64,000 nucleotides of DNA from Helicobacteraceae bacterium (GTDB lineage Bacteria > Campylobacterota > Campylobacteria > Campylobacterales > Sulfurimonadaceae). The DNA is taken from NCBI GenBank assembly GCA_947498025.1, contig CANMJR010000002.1, positions 58,935 to 122,934 of the forward strand, given 5' to 3'. Positions 9,896-17,734 of this stretch are shown here, piece after piece; position 1 is the stretch's first letter; every line of letters begins with the position of its first letter. The translations under genes and the position numbers were made by a program. Under the pieces are notes generated by a model. The model ran no database searches. It saw nothing but the letters and a program-made list of their open reading frames with translations, and was not told the origin of the DNA.

Positions 9896-10545
9896 TAAAC
9901 ATCTCCACATGTCGGTTTGGCTATGAGAAAGAGACTATTTTAGATATAGAATCTTTGCATATAAAAGAGGGTGAACACATCTTCTTACATGGAAAAAGCG
10001 GGAGTGCGAAGAGTACATTTTTAAATCTTTTGTGCGCTGTTTTAGAACCGACATGCGGAGATATTGAGGTGTTTGGAACAAAACTATCCTCACTTAGCAC
10101 ATCTGTAAAAGATAGATTTCGGGCAGATAATTACGGAATTATCTTTCAGCAGTTCAATCTTTTACCCTACCTCAGTGTTGAAGAGAATATATCTTTGGCT
10201 TGCGGATTTTCAAAGTCAAAAAGAGCTACAAAAGAGGAGATTGAGAGTCTGCTTGATGCCCTGCAGCTCTCTGTTGATTTGAAAACACCCGCCATGAAGC
10301 TAAGTGTGGGGCAACAGCAGCGGGTTGCAGCAGCACGGGCATTGATAGGTAAACCAAAAATTATTTTAGCAGATGAGCCAACTTCGGCACTTGATGGCGA
10401 TACAAAAGAGAGTTTTATGAGAGTTCTTTTTAATCAGGTTGAAGCTCAAAATGCAACGCTTATTTTTGTCAGTCATGACAAATCACTCGCATCCGGTTTT
10501 AACACGGTTTACGACTTTGCAAAGCTTAACAGAGTGTTTGTGTGA
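9892..10545 (+). CDS. ABC transporter ATP-binding protein (LolD/MacB type)
   Basis: A 217-residue ATPase with Q-loop FQQFNLLPY, signature LSVGQQQRV, Walker B IILADEP, D-loop SALD and switch His in VSHD. The Walker A loop reads GKSGSAKST: the Gly before the key Lys (position 39) is Ala, which is rare. It pairs with the FtsX-type permease that follows (4-base overlap). Such ATPase/permease pairs drive periplasmic or outer-membrane processes rather than import. The Ala may lower nucleotide binding or may be tolerated. Confidence 0.9.
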   Translation: MINISTCRFGYEKETILDIESLHIKEGEHIFLHGKSGSAKSTFLNLLCAVLEPTCGDIEVFGTKLSSLSTSVKDRFRADNYGIIFQQFNLLPYLSVEENISLACGFSKSKRATKEEIESLLDALQLSVDLKTPAMKLSVGQQQRVAAARALIGKPKIILADEPTSALDGDTKESFMRVLFNQVEAQNATLIFVSHDKSLASGFNTVYDFAKLNRVFV

Positions 10546-11765
10546 TTTTTAACCTAAGCTATAAAAGTATCTTAAACCGTAAAACAGCCTTTTTTCTCTC
10601 TGTGTTTTCAATAGCTGTCAGTGTGGTTTTGCTTTTGGGGATAGAGAGAGTCGTAAAGAGTTCTAAAGAGCATTTTTTAAATACCATACATGAAACAGAT
10701 ATGATAGTTGCTGCTTCGGAGGGCTCAATCGATATTTTGCTTAACCTTGTGTTTCATGTTGGTGATGGTCTTAAAGAGATGAATTACGGCTCGTACGAAG
10801 AGATAGCGAAGTTTGAGGAAGTTGCATGGGCGGTGCCTCTAAGCTTGGGGGATAGTTTTAGAGGTTTTGGAGTTATGGCGACGAATGAAGATTTTTTTAA
10901 ACATTATAAATACGGCTCTGGAAAGCTTTTAGAGTTTAAAAAGGGCGGTAATTTCGGCGGTTTTTATGATGTGATACTCGGGTGTAATGTGGCAAAAAAA
11001 GTTGGTTTAAATCTCTCGGATAAAGTGCATCTTTCACATGCAGATGACCATCATGAACACAAAAACAGAGAGTTCAGAGTGAGCGGAATTTTAAAAGAGA
11101 GTAAAACACCAAACGATGATTTGGTTTTCATGCAGCTAAAAACCGACGAAGCAATACACATAGAGTGGCAAAGCGGATACTTTGTAGATATGCAGATAGA
11201 GAGTGAAAAATTATCACACATGGATATAAAACCGCGTCACTTAAGCGGAATGCTGCTTGGGTTAAAAAATCACGCACAAATTCTACAGGTTGAAGATAAA
11301 ATAAACCACTACAAAGGCGAAAATTTAAAAGTAGTACTTCCGGCAAAAGCCTTGAGTAAACTTTTTAAATTGATGCAATATTTTCAAGATGTTTTGTTGT
11401 TTATCTCTAGTGCAGTCTTTATAACCGCACTCTTTACAATGCTCTCTTCTATGTACGCAACTCTGAATGAGAGAAGAAGAGAGATAGCTATTTTAAGAAG
11501 TTTGGGAGCAGGTGTAAAGATAATATTTACACTCTTTGCAATTGAGTCGTTTCTTATCGTGGCATGTGGAATTGTGTTTGGATATACCATCTTGACTCTG
11601 TTAATCGTATTCGTTCCATCCACACTATCCATAAGCCAGATACCGGATATGTATGAAATAGGTATGCTTTTGGTTATGGTGGCGATTTCGCTTGCGGCAA
11701 GTGTTATTCCGGCAATAAGCTCCTACAAACAGAGTATTCAAGACGGGCTGATAGTAAAAATATGA
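10542..11765 (+). CDS. FtsX/MacB-type ABC permease with a His-rich periplasmic loop
   Basis: This 407-residue permease has an N-terminal helix (about 15-35), a large periplasmic domain and three C-terminal helices (from about 280), the layout of MacB/LolE-like permeases. The periplasmic domain holds a run of five histidines between residues 163 and 173 (KVHLSHADDHHEHK), which suggests metal binding. GTG is the start, overlapping the previous stop by 4 bases. With the ATPase and the DUF3299 lipoprotein it matches a recurring three-gene set; in Vibrio a related set responds to zinc (from memory, not checked). Confidence 0.88.
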   Translation: MIFNLSYKSILNRKTAFFLSVFSIAVSVVLLLGIERVVKSSKEHFLNTIHETDMIVAASEGSIDILLNLVFHVGDGLKEMNYGSYEEIAKFEEVAWAVPLSLGDSFRGFGVMATNEDFFKHYKYGSGKLLEFKKGGNFGGFYDVILGCNVAKKVGLNLSDKVHLSHADDHHEHKNREFRVSGILKESKTPNDDLVFMQLKTDEAIHIEWQSGYFVDMQIESEKLSHMDIKPRHLSGMLLGLKNHAQILQVEDKINHYKGENLKVVLPAKALSKLFKLMQYFQDVLLFISSAVFITALFTMLSSMYATLNERRREIAILRSLGAGVKIIFTLFAIESFLIVACGIVFGYTILTLLIVFVPSTLSISQIPDMYEIGMLLVMVAISLAASVIPAISSYKQSIQDGLIVKI

Positions 11766-12295
11766 AGAATATATTTGCTCTTTTCTTCACTACACTTCTC
11801 TTCATCGCATGTTCCGATGAGCCAAAATACGAGCTTGATAACTGGAGCGTCTTAATCGACCCAAGCTTCAATCAAGAAAAAGTTGTTGCATTTTATAAAG
11901 AGAAAATAGCAAAGGTAAAAGAGAACTCAAAAGAGGAAACGCTCATGTACGCCGAGCTTCAAGAAGAGCTGAAAAAAGCAGGAAACAACAGCTCTGTCGA
12001 TGGAAAAAAAATAAAACTCGATGGCTACCTAGTTCCGGTTGATACCGATGGCAAAAAGGTAAATAAGTTTCTCTTTTTTCCAAATCAAGCTGCGTGTATC
12101 CATGTTCCGGCATCACCCGCAAATCAAACCATATTTGTAACTACAAAAAAAGATGAAGGCGTTTTGATGGAAGATGCTTACGAAAAAATAACCCTTTACG
12201 GCACAATACATTTAGAAACTGCAAAAGTAGCCACAGGAACTGCCTCTTTTGTTATAAAAGATGGGATGACTACTCTGTCAAATCAGTATAACTAA
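11762..12295 (+). CDS. DUF3299 lipoprotein
   Basis: The N-terminus is a lipoprotein signal with the lipobox LFIAC, so the protein should be lipid-anchored in the periplasm. The DUF3299 core is clear: LDGYLVPVD, then FFPNQAACIHVPASPANQ with a conserved Cys and His. It is the last gene of the four-gene overlapping operon that starts at 7868, and partners the ABC pair. The biochemical role of DUF3299 is not established; the company of a His-rich permease makes metal handling a reasonable guess. Confidence 0.88.
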   Translation: MKNIFALFFTTLLFIACSDEPKYELDNWSVLIDPSFNQEKVVAFYKEKIAKVKENSKEETLMYAELQEELKKAGNNSSVDGKKIKLDGYLVPVDTDGKKVNKFLFFPNQAACIHVPASPANQTIFVTTKKDEGVLMEDAYEKITLYGTIHLETAKVATGTASFVIKDGMTTLSNQYN

Positions 12296-12356
12296 AAGAG
12301 TTTACTAGAGTTCTGTAAACCCAAAGATTGATTTGTCGTTCTTCTCCCAATAACAA

Positions 12357-13028
12357 TCACAGTATATAGCCGATTCCTGATACATTTTTAATCTCTAATT
12401 CCGGAAGTTTTTTTCTGAGTCGAAATACCAATTCTCTGAGTGATGCCACTCTGTTATTTTCATTCTCCCATATCTCTTCTATAAGTTTCTCTTGGGGCGT
12501 GTATGCATTTTTATTTGCAACCATGCAGTAAAGACAGCTCTTCTCATTCTTGCTAAGGTGTATTATCGCTCCATTCCTAAATATTTCTTTTGAACTTTTA
12601 TCGTACATGTAGGGACCGAGTTCTATTAAAGAGGTATCTTCATTGAGCAAAGGCTCTCTTGCTGCTTCTACCACCATCAAGATTGCTTCAATATCAACTT
12701 GGGAAATTGGTTTTATGAGATACCCAAGCGGTTTGATTTGTTTGGCTCTAAGGATGGTCTGTCTGTCTTTAAATGAGGTAACAAATATAATTGAGCACTC
12801 CGGATAAGTTTCTATCAACTCTATTGCACACTCTATTCCGTCTGTTTCACCGTTTATTTGAATATCTATAAAGAACAGATCAACCGGTTCACTCCTCTTT
12901 AGGAACTCTAAAATCGAGTCTGAATCATCAAACATTCCTACACAGGAATGCCCACATATCTCTACACTCTCTTGCAAAAACATGGCAGTTATCGCTTCAT
13001 CTTCAAGTATTGCTATATTCATGTTCAA
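12357..13028 (-). CDS. OmpR-type response regulator
   Basis: A receiver domain (residues about 1-120; acidic ED at 9-10, phospho-acceptor Asp in LFFIDIQING, Lys in GYLIKPIS) is followed by a winged-helix DNA-binding domain of the Trans_reg_C type (LSKNEKSCL to GIGYIL). It is encoded directly behind the histidine kinase at 13114-14985 with about 85 bases between, so the two form a two-component pair. The 11-base-phased TTCTAA repeats at 15082 and 15531 fit how OmpR-type domains bind, and may be its targets (inference). Confidence 0.9.
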   Translation of the reverse strand: MNMNIAILEDEAITAMFLQESVEICGHSCVGMFDDSDSILEFLKRSEPVDLFFIDIQINGETDGIECAIELIETYPECSIIFVTSFKDRQTILRAKQIKPLGYLIKPISQVDIEAILMVVEAAREPLLNEDTSLIELGPYMYDKSSKEIFRNGAIIHLSKNEKSCLYCMVANKNAYTPQEKLIEEIWENENNRVASLRELVFRLRKKLPELEIKNVSGIGYIL

Positions 13029-13113
13029 TCTTTGCTCAAATAAATTTTTTGTTTTTTTCTAAATTTAAGTGTGAATAATACTATAAAAATTTATTAAAAA
13101 AATAAGAATTTAA

Positions 13114-14985
13114 TTAGAAAATTTCTAAAACTTTGATATTTTCTTTGTTAAAAGTCATAACATAGTTTAATCCGTTTTCGTTAAAATAGTTAAAGTCACC
13201 TTTTAACTGATGACGAATAAGGGATTCTATAAGTTTAAAACCAAGACCTTTTTTGAAGTTTTCAAAGTCAATTCCCCTTCCGTTGTCTTTAATTTTAATT
13301 ATGAATTTTTCATCGCTATCGATGTACATTTTTATATCCACAAGTCTGTTTTTTGTCTCTGCATCAAATGCGTACTTAATCAAATTTGTAATTATTTCGT
13401 TTAAAATTAACCCTATAGGAACGGCGGTTTCAATTTTTAGCCCTATATTTTCACATGCAACATTAAATTTTATGTCGCTGCCTTTGATAAAACGCTTTGT
13501 CTCTTCAATGAAAGATTTGACATACTCTTGTATATTGACAAGTTCCAGATTGTCGGATTGGTACATTTTTTCATGAATTAAAGCCATAGATTTTATACGG
13601 TGAATCGTGACTTTGAATATCTCTTTTGTCTCTCTATCTTCGATACGATTCGATTGCAAAGACAAAAGCCCTGCAATAATCTGCAAATTGTTTTTAACCC
13701 TATGAAAAAGCTCCCTCAGGAGTACGTTTTTATTTGTCACCTCTTTTTTTAACTCAATATTTTTTTCATCCAGATTTTTTGTTCTCTCGACAACTTTGAG
13801 TTCAAGCTCTTCATTTAAAATTCGAAGCTCTGCTTCTGTCTTTGTTAATTTTACAAATACGGTATTGTACCTGTGTGCAAGCGCCAAAGAGAGGAGTCCG
13901 AGCTCTATAAATGCACCGATTTGCGTTCCGTAAAGCGTCAAAAAGCTTATCGGTAATATTCCTACATTCTGAAACTCGGTAAGTAAAACGCCCACAAGTA
14001 AAAAACTCCATGCACTTACAAAAAATTTGGCAGAGACTGTTTTATCCTTTACAAGTATAAAAATTCCGGTTACAAAAAGCGAGCCCACAGAGAGAATAGA
14101 AAAGAGGGCAACCGCTTTTGCAACAAGATTATAGGGAGCTACAAAATTAAGCACCATTATGAGGATAAAAACAATTTTGAGAAATTGAAAATAGCCATAG
14201 ATGTTTTTATGCAGCTTTTTAACATCCAAAAATGACATGCTAAAGGGTATAGAGAGGTAGTTTGAAAAAGCCAACATAAACAAAATATAGTAGGAGTTTA
14301 TCGTCGGAGTATCGGGCCAAAAATGCTCAAATGCAAGACCGTTGAGCCCGAGCTGCAAAAAGAGATATCCAAAATGAAACAGAACATAATACAAATAGAC
14401 TCTCTCTTTAATCGTAAAATACAAAAGCAGATTGTAAATCAGCATGATTAGCACCGCGCCGTAGTACATGCCGAGATTCATCAGATTGTACTTCGCTTCT
14501 TGATAGTAATCGCTCTTTGAATAAAAGTTCATTTTCAGGTTGAGAGCACCCTCTGAGTTGACTTTAAAGATAAACTCTTTTGTCTCATTTGCACCCAGTT
14601 CATAAGGAATTACAAACATGTTCGATTTCTCTTTTCTGGTAGAAAATTTTGTCAAATCGCCCGTTAAATAGGTGTCTCTCAACGCTCCAAGTGCATACTC
14701 CAAAACTTCTATATAATCCAAAAGCGGATAGGGAAATTCGATAATATTGGATGCATGTGCATTTGAGTTATTGCTGCATTTCACATAGAGCCAAATAGTT
14801 TTGTTTTGAAGTCCGAAGCTGCTTTTAAAAGGCTCTAGGGAGGAGAATTTATCTCTGTTTTCATAGATATTTTTGGTTGTGTACTGCTTATCTTTGTCGA
14901 TAAAATAGTGCTGTTCAATCGTCGTATTTGCAAAAAGAGCTGCTTTTAAAAACAGGAGCAGTGCAAGAGAGTATATTTTTTTCAA
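13114..14985 (-). CDS. 7TMR-DISM sensor histidine kinase (HisKA_2 type)
   Basis: A signal peptide (MKKIYSLALLLFLKAALFA) leads into an extracellular 7TMR-DISMED2-like domain, seven membrane helices (about residues 180-380), a coiled coil, a HisKA_2 domain with LFHRVKNNLQI, and an HATPase domain with NEIITNLIKYAF and DNGRGID. The chosen TTG at 14985 sits 9 bases after GAAGGA and begins a normal signal peptide; an ATG at 15051 would add 22 residues ahead of it. It probably senses a carbohydrate-like or lipid ligand, and is the partner of the regulator at 12357. Confidence 0.88.
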   Translation of the reverse strand: MKKIYSLALLLFLKAALFANTTIEQHYFIDKDKQYTTKNIYENRDKFSSLEPFKSSFGLQNKTIWLYVKCSNNSNAHASNIIEFPYPLLDYIEVLEYALGALRDTYLTGDLTKFSTRKEKSNMFVIPYELGANETKEFIFKVNSEGALNLKMNFYSKSDYYQEAKYNLMNLGMYYGAVLIMLIYNLLLYFTIKERVYLYYVLFHFGYLFLQLGLNGLAFEHFWPDTPTINSYYILFMLAFSNYLSIPFSMSFLDVKKLHKNIYGYFQFLKIVFILIMVLNFVAPYNLVAKAVALFSILSVGSLFVTGIFILVKDKTVSAKFFVSAWSFLLVGVLLTEFQNVGILPISFLTLYGTQIGAFIELGLLSLALAHRYNTVFVKLTKTEAELRILNEELELKVVERTKNLDEKNIELKKEVTNKNVLLRELFHRVKNNLQIIAGLLSLQSNRIEDRETKEIFKVTIHRIKSMALIHEKMYQSDNLELVNIQEYVKSFIEETKRFIKGSDIKFNVACENIGLKIETAVPIGLILNEIITNLIKYAFDAETKNRLVDIKMYIDSDEKFIIKIKDNGRGIDFENFKKGLGFKLIESLIRHQLKGDFNYFNENGLNYVMTFNKENIKVLEIF

Positions 14986-15081
14986 ATTTGTTATTCCTTC
15001 AATATATGAGGTTTGAAGCTCTTCATAATTTTGGATAATTATATCAAGCATTGTTGCTCTTTGCTAAAAGACCGTTACAAT

Positions 15082-15103
15082 TTCTAATAATATTCTAATA
15101 ATA
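15082..15103. repeat. Two perfect 11-base direct repeats (TTCTAATAATA)
   Basis: TTCTAATAATA occurs twice in tandem without a mismatch, and a weaker third half (TTTCATAAA) follows. The block ends 5 bases before the -35 element of the flagellin-like gene and lies about 97 bases upstream of the kinase start on the other strand. A repeat of one helical turn is the usual layout for OmpR-type regulators. A second pair with the same TTCTAA core and the same spacing is found at 15531. Confidence 0.65.
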
Positions 15104-15108
15104 TTTCA

Positions 15109-15135
15109 TAAATTTTTTTTAAGCCAAGGCGATAT
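15109..15135 (+). promoter_or_regulatory. Sigma-28 (FliA) type promoter
   Basis: TAAA (15109-15112), a 15-base spacer and GGCGATAT (15128-15135) match the flagellar sigma-28 consensus TAAA-N15-GCCGATAA in element order and exact spacing, with 6 of 8 bases in the -10 box. It is 27 bases before the TTG start of the flagellin-like gene, with AAGGAAG as ribosome site between. Confidence 0.65.
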
Positions 15136-15161
15136 TAAACTGACTCGCCAAGGAAGCCAAG

Positions 15162-15509
15162 TTGAATAAGTTGCTCAAAAAAGGATTTACAATAAACACA
15201 AATATAAGCGCAATAAACGCACAAATGCAAGCTAGAATGAATACTATCGGAGTGGATAAAACTCTTAACTCTAATCTTAGAATTAACAAATCAGCGGATG
15301 ACTCTGCGGGTTTAGCAATTGCAAATAAACTCTCAGCTCACTCTTTAGGTCAAACGACCAAAAATGAAACTACGAAACCATTGAGAGATATTGACTTTGC
15401 AGCGGAGAGTGCAACATTTGCAAAAGATACTATTTTGGTTCAGTCGGGTTCCTATGTCATAACTCAAGCGAACGCTGAACAAAAGAATGTAATGAGATTA
15501 TTACGATAA
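15162..15509 (+). CDS. Miniature flagellin (terminal domains only)
   Basis: Residues 8-52 match the conserved flagellin N-terminus ([31 protein letters not shown]). Residues about 68-115 match the C-terminus ([35 protein letters not shown]). Almost the whole D1-D3 middle of a normal 300-500 residue flagellin is missing, and the RLSSG segment is shortened. TTG is the likely start, 5-6 bases after AAGGAAG. The sigma-28 type promoter and intact frame suggest the gene is still expressed. It may be a filament minor part or a decaying copy; both fit. Confidence 0.75.
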   Translation: MNKLLKKGFTINTNISAINAQMQARMNTIGVDKTLNSNLRINKSADDSAGLAIANKLSAHSLGQTTKNETTKPLRDIDFAAESATFAKDTILVQSGSYVITQANAEQKNVMRLLR

Positions 15510-15530
15510 TTTTTTGCGTCAGAGCAAAAA

Positions 15531-15552
15531 TTCTAACGAAATTCTAATTTTT
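15531..15552. repeat. Second pair of TTCTAA boxes spaced 11 bases
   Basis: TTCTAA starts at 15531 and again at 15542, exactly 11 bases apart, as in the block at 15082. The second box ends 17 bases before the -24 element of the sigma-54 promoter. The shared core and spacing suggest one regulator controls both promoters. The region is AT-rich, so chance cannot be fully excluded. Confidence 0.5.
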
Positions 15553-15564
15553 TTTTGCTGCTTT

Positions 15565-15580
15565 TGGCATAAAGCTTGCT
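15565..15580 (+). promoter_or_regulatory. Sigma-54 (RpoN) promoter
   Basis: TGGCAT-N5-TTGCT has the invariant GG and GC 12 bases apart, which is the exact -24/-12 layout of sigma-54 promoters (TGGCAC-N5-TTGCA). Transcription would begin near 15591, about 25 bases before the ATG at 15616. In Campylobacterota RpoN mainly serves flagellar genes, so this ties the surface-protein operon to that regulon. Confidence 0.75.
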
Positions 15581-15615
15581 GAAATTAAGAAATCATATAA
15601 CAAGGGTTAACAAAA

Positions 15616-17212
15616 ATGAAAAAACAAAAATTCAGCCTTTTGGCAAAACTGCTACTGGGTTTTATGCTGATTGGGGGGGGTAGCCAATGCTGCTCTGGTC
15701 GCACACTATACATTTGACGGCAATATAAACGATAGCTCCGGAAACGGGCGCAACCTAGCCGTAAACTCGATCGGTTACGCCGTATACGGCGCAGCTCATC
15801 TGGGAGCCAATAGCTTCAGCTTCTCCGGAAGTACGGAGTTGAGTTATGTCGGACTACCGGCAGGCGGTAGCGGTACATTTGCTTTTTGGTGGGGTGGCAG
15901 CGATCCAGGTATTCTTTCAGCACTTGTTGAAGCTACTGCAGGCGGATCTGCCAAAATATATTCGGGCGAAGGCGGCGAACTCATAGCCAGCGATTTTGTA
16001 AATTACAACTTTATTCTCGGTCCAGGTACTTTCGACGGCGCTTGGCACCATATTGCCGTAACATTTAACGGCGCTAATACCGCAAAAATCTACATCGACG
16101 GCGTACTAACTGCATTGACCATTGACCAAGCCGAAACCATGACGCTTGGCGGCTCGTTGTATGTAGGCGGTGATGTGGGCGGTGATTTGAGCGCTATGGC
16201 TATCGGTCTGATGGACGATTTGCAGATATACGATGCTGCGCTAACGGCGGGAGAGATAGCCACCGTAATGGATGGCGGCACCATAGGAGCTCCAACCGTT
16301 TCAGCCGTCTCTACCAGTGCCGTAGCCTCAACCACCGCCACTTTGAATGCCACAAGCAGCCAAACGGGCACGGGCTACTGGGCGGTACTGCTAGCAGCAA
16401 ATGCGAATACTCCTGATGCCACACATATTATATTAGGACAAGACCAGTCAAGCACAGCTGCAATTGCTTTCGGCAATGTAGCCATGACAGCAGCGACAGC
16501 AAAAGCATTGAGCATGACGGGACTCACCGCCGGCACCGCATACAAAGTCTATTTTACTGCACAAGCAAGCGGTCTCAACAGTACGGTTTCAAGCTCTTTG
16601 TTTACAACAACCGCTGCAGTTCTAACGATAGAAGATTCGGCACCTGTAGTAAACGGCGGTGTAGTGGGAGACGGAAATGGTGATGCAACAGCAGATAGTT
16701 CTCAAGCTTATGTTGACTCCAGCTTGTATGGCGGTACTAACTGGGTAACTGTTGCATCTGCGACTCTTACATCTACCGTAACTGTTACTCAAAGTGCTGT
16801 TAGTGCAGGGCTGATACCATCCAACCTCTTAGCACCTGCGGGTAAGTTTGCAGTTAATATTGCAGCAGCTGCAGCTACCGAGACAATCTCACTCTTTATT
16901 CCTTATAACGCGAACATAGACAGACTCTATAAGCTTAATCGTACTACGGGAGTTTATGACCTCATACCAAGTGCGATAACACATTATCCCGCGGATAATA
17001 AAACTAAGATTGTTTATTCTGTTGTAGATGGAAGTGTTTATGACCAAGACGGTGCTGCCAATGGAGCAATTCAAGATCCTGTTATTCCAGCAGGAGCAGG
17101 GAGTGTTGGTTCACCTTTATCAAAAACAGCATATATCTTTTTAGCATTCTCATTTTTATTTGCAGCATGGCACGGTAACAGAAGAAGAGAACTCAATGCA
17201 AACTCTCTGTAA
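15616..17212 (+). CDS. LamG / choice-of-anchor-U surface protein with exosortase-type C-terminus, frame-interrupted by G8
   Basis: ATG 15616 starts a signal peptide (MKKQKFSLLAKLLLGFMLIG), but the G8 tract at 15673 puts the reading frame off and gives a 33-residue product ending at 15715. With one G fewer the frame continues through GVANA-ALVAHYTFDG to 17212 (531 residues). The mature part has a LamG/concanavalin-like domain (HYTFDG start, GAWHHIAVTFNG), a fibronectin-III-like domain, a choice-of-anchor U domain (YDQDGAANGAIQDPV) and a C-terminal helix SKTAYIFLAFSFLFAAW followed by RRR. The last part is an exosortase sorting signal, although SPLS stands where IPTL is usual. The first half is clearly richer in GC than its neighbours. 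Confidence 0.8.
15673..15680 (+). repeat. G8 homopolymer (candidate phase-variation tract)
   Basis: Eight G residues lie within the codons of the signal peptide. The G8 form reads out of frame; G7 (or G10) restores the full protein with a clean ANA cleavage site. It is the longest G run in this AT-rich window. Poly-G slippage is the standard phase-variation mechanism in Campylobacter and Helicobacter. A sequencing error in the homopolymer is the main alternative. Confidence 0.75.
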
Positions 17213-17233
17213 TCCACGGTTATTGAAATAAAC

Positions 17234-17734
17234 ATGTTACGATTTATTGCACTCTACCTTCTCTATATCTCACTCTCCTTTTTGCTGATTGAGCATGACT
17301 TCTTTAAGTCATGGCTTCAGATTAATGCACTCTATACCATCTGGGTTACTTTGATTAGTGCTAAGTTGATGAGTTTGTTTGTCAGCTTACAGTATGATAG
17401 TAACTTTATCCACCTTCCAACTTTAAACCTAGAGATTAAATTTGGATGTAACGGGCTGGAATCTATCGTGCTTTATATAAGTGCCGTATGGGCATATAAA
17501 GCCACTTTTAAAGAGAAACTTTACGGTCTTGGTATCGGGCTTGTAGCTATCTATGCCATCAATATTGTAAGAATAATGGTTTTAGGCTATGTCGGCGTAA
17601 ATCATTTTGAGTATTTTGATGTGATGCACACTTACATTACGCAGAATATTATGATTGTTTTGGTCTTTTTTGTATTTTTAATCTATATCAATTTTGTGAA
17701 GAGCCATGAGAAACAATACGGCACAAATGAGTAG
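17234..17734 (+). CDS. xrtH: Exosortase of the XrtH type
   Basis: A 166-residue polytopic membrane protein with the three exosortase catalytic residues: C72 in FGCNGLES, R113 in NIVRI, and H132 in DVMHTYITQN. The short length and the spacing resemble XrtH, the exosortase paired with IPTLxxWG C-terminal signals. It should cut the C-terminal signal of the surface protein encoded 21 bases upstream and pass it to an anchor or release it. The downstream membrane gene overlaps it by 29 bases. The XrtH subtype is from memory of the family, the triad is seen directly. Confidence 0.85.
   Translation: MLRFIALYLLYISLSFLLIEHDFFKSWLQINALYTIWVTLISAKLMSLFVSLQYDSNFIHLPTLNLEIKFGCNGLESIVLYISAVWAYKATFKEKLYGLGIGLVAIYAINIVRIMVLGYVGVNHFEYFDVMHTYITQNIMIVLVFFVFLIYINFVKSHEKQYGTNE

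Noticed and set aside
12296..12330. GTTTAC/GTAAAC hairpin between DUF3299 gene and the regulator as terminator
   Set aside because: The stem is six pairs with a 9-base loop and no T run; not strong enough to list.
13114..15051. ATG at 15051 as start of the 7TMR-DISM kinase
   Set aside because: It puts 22 non-hydrophobic residues before the signal peptide; the TTG at 14985 behind GAAGGA is better, although the longer form cannot be fully excluded.
15509..15525. TTTTTGC/GCAAAAA hairpin as a terminator of the flagellin-like gene
   Set aside because: The stem is almost all A-T and is not followed by a T run in the right place.
15671..17212. TTG at 15671 as the true start of the surface protein
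   Set aside because: It has no ribosome site and directly follows a stop codon in its frame; it lies inside the G tract region. The ATG at 15616 with the signal peptide in the adjacent frame is far better.
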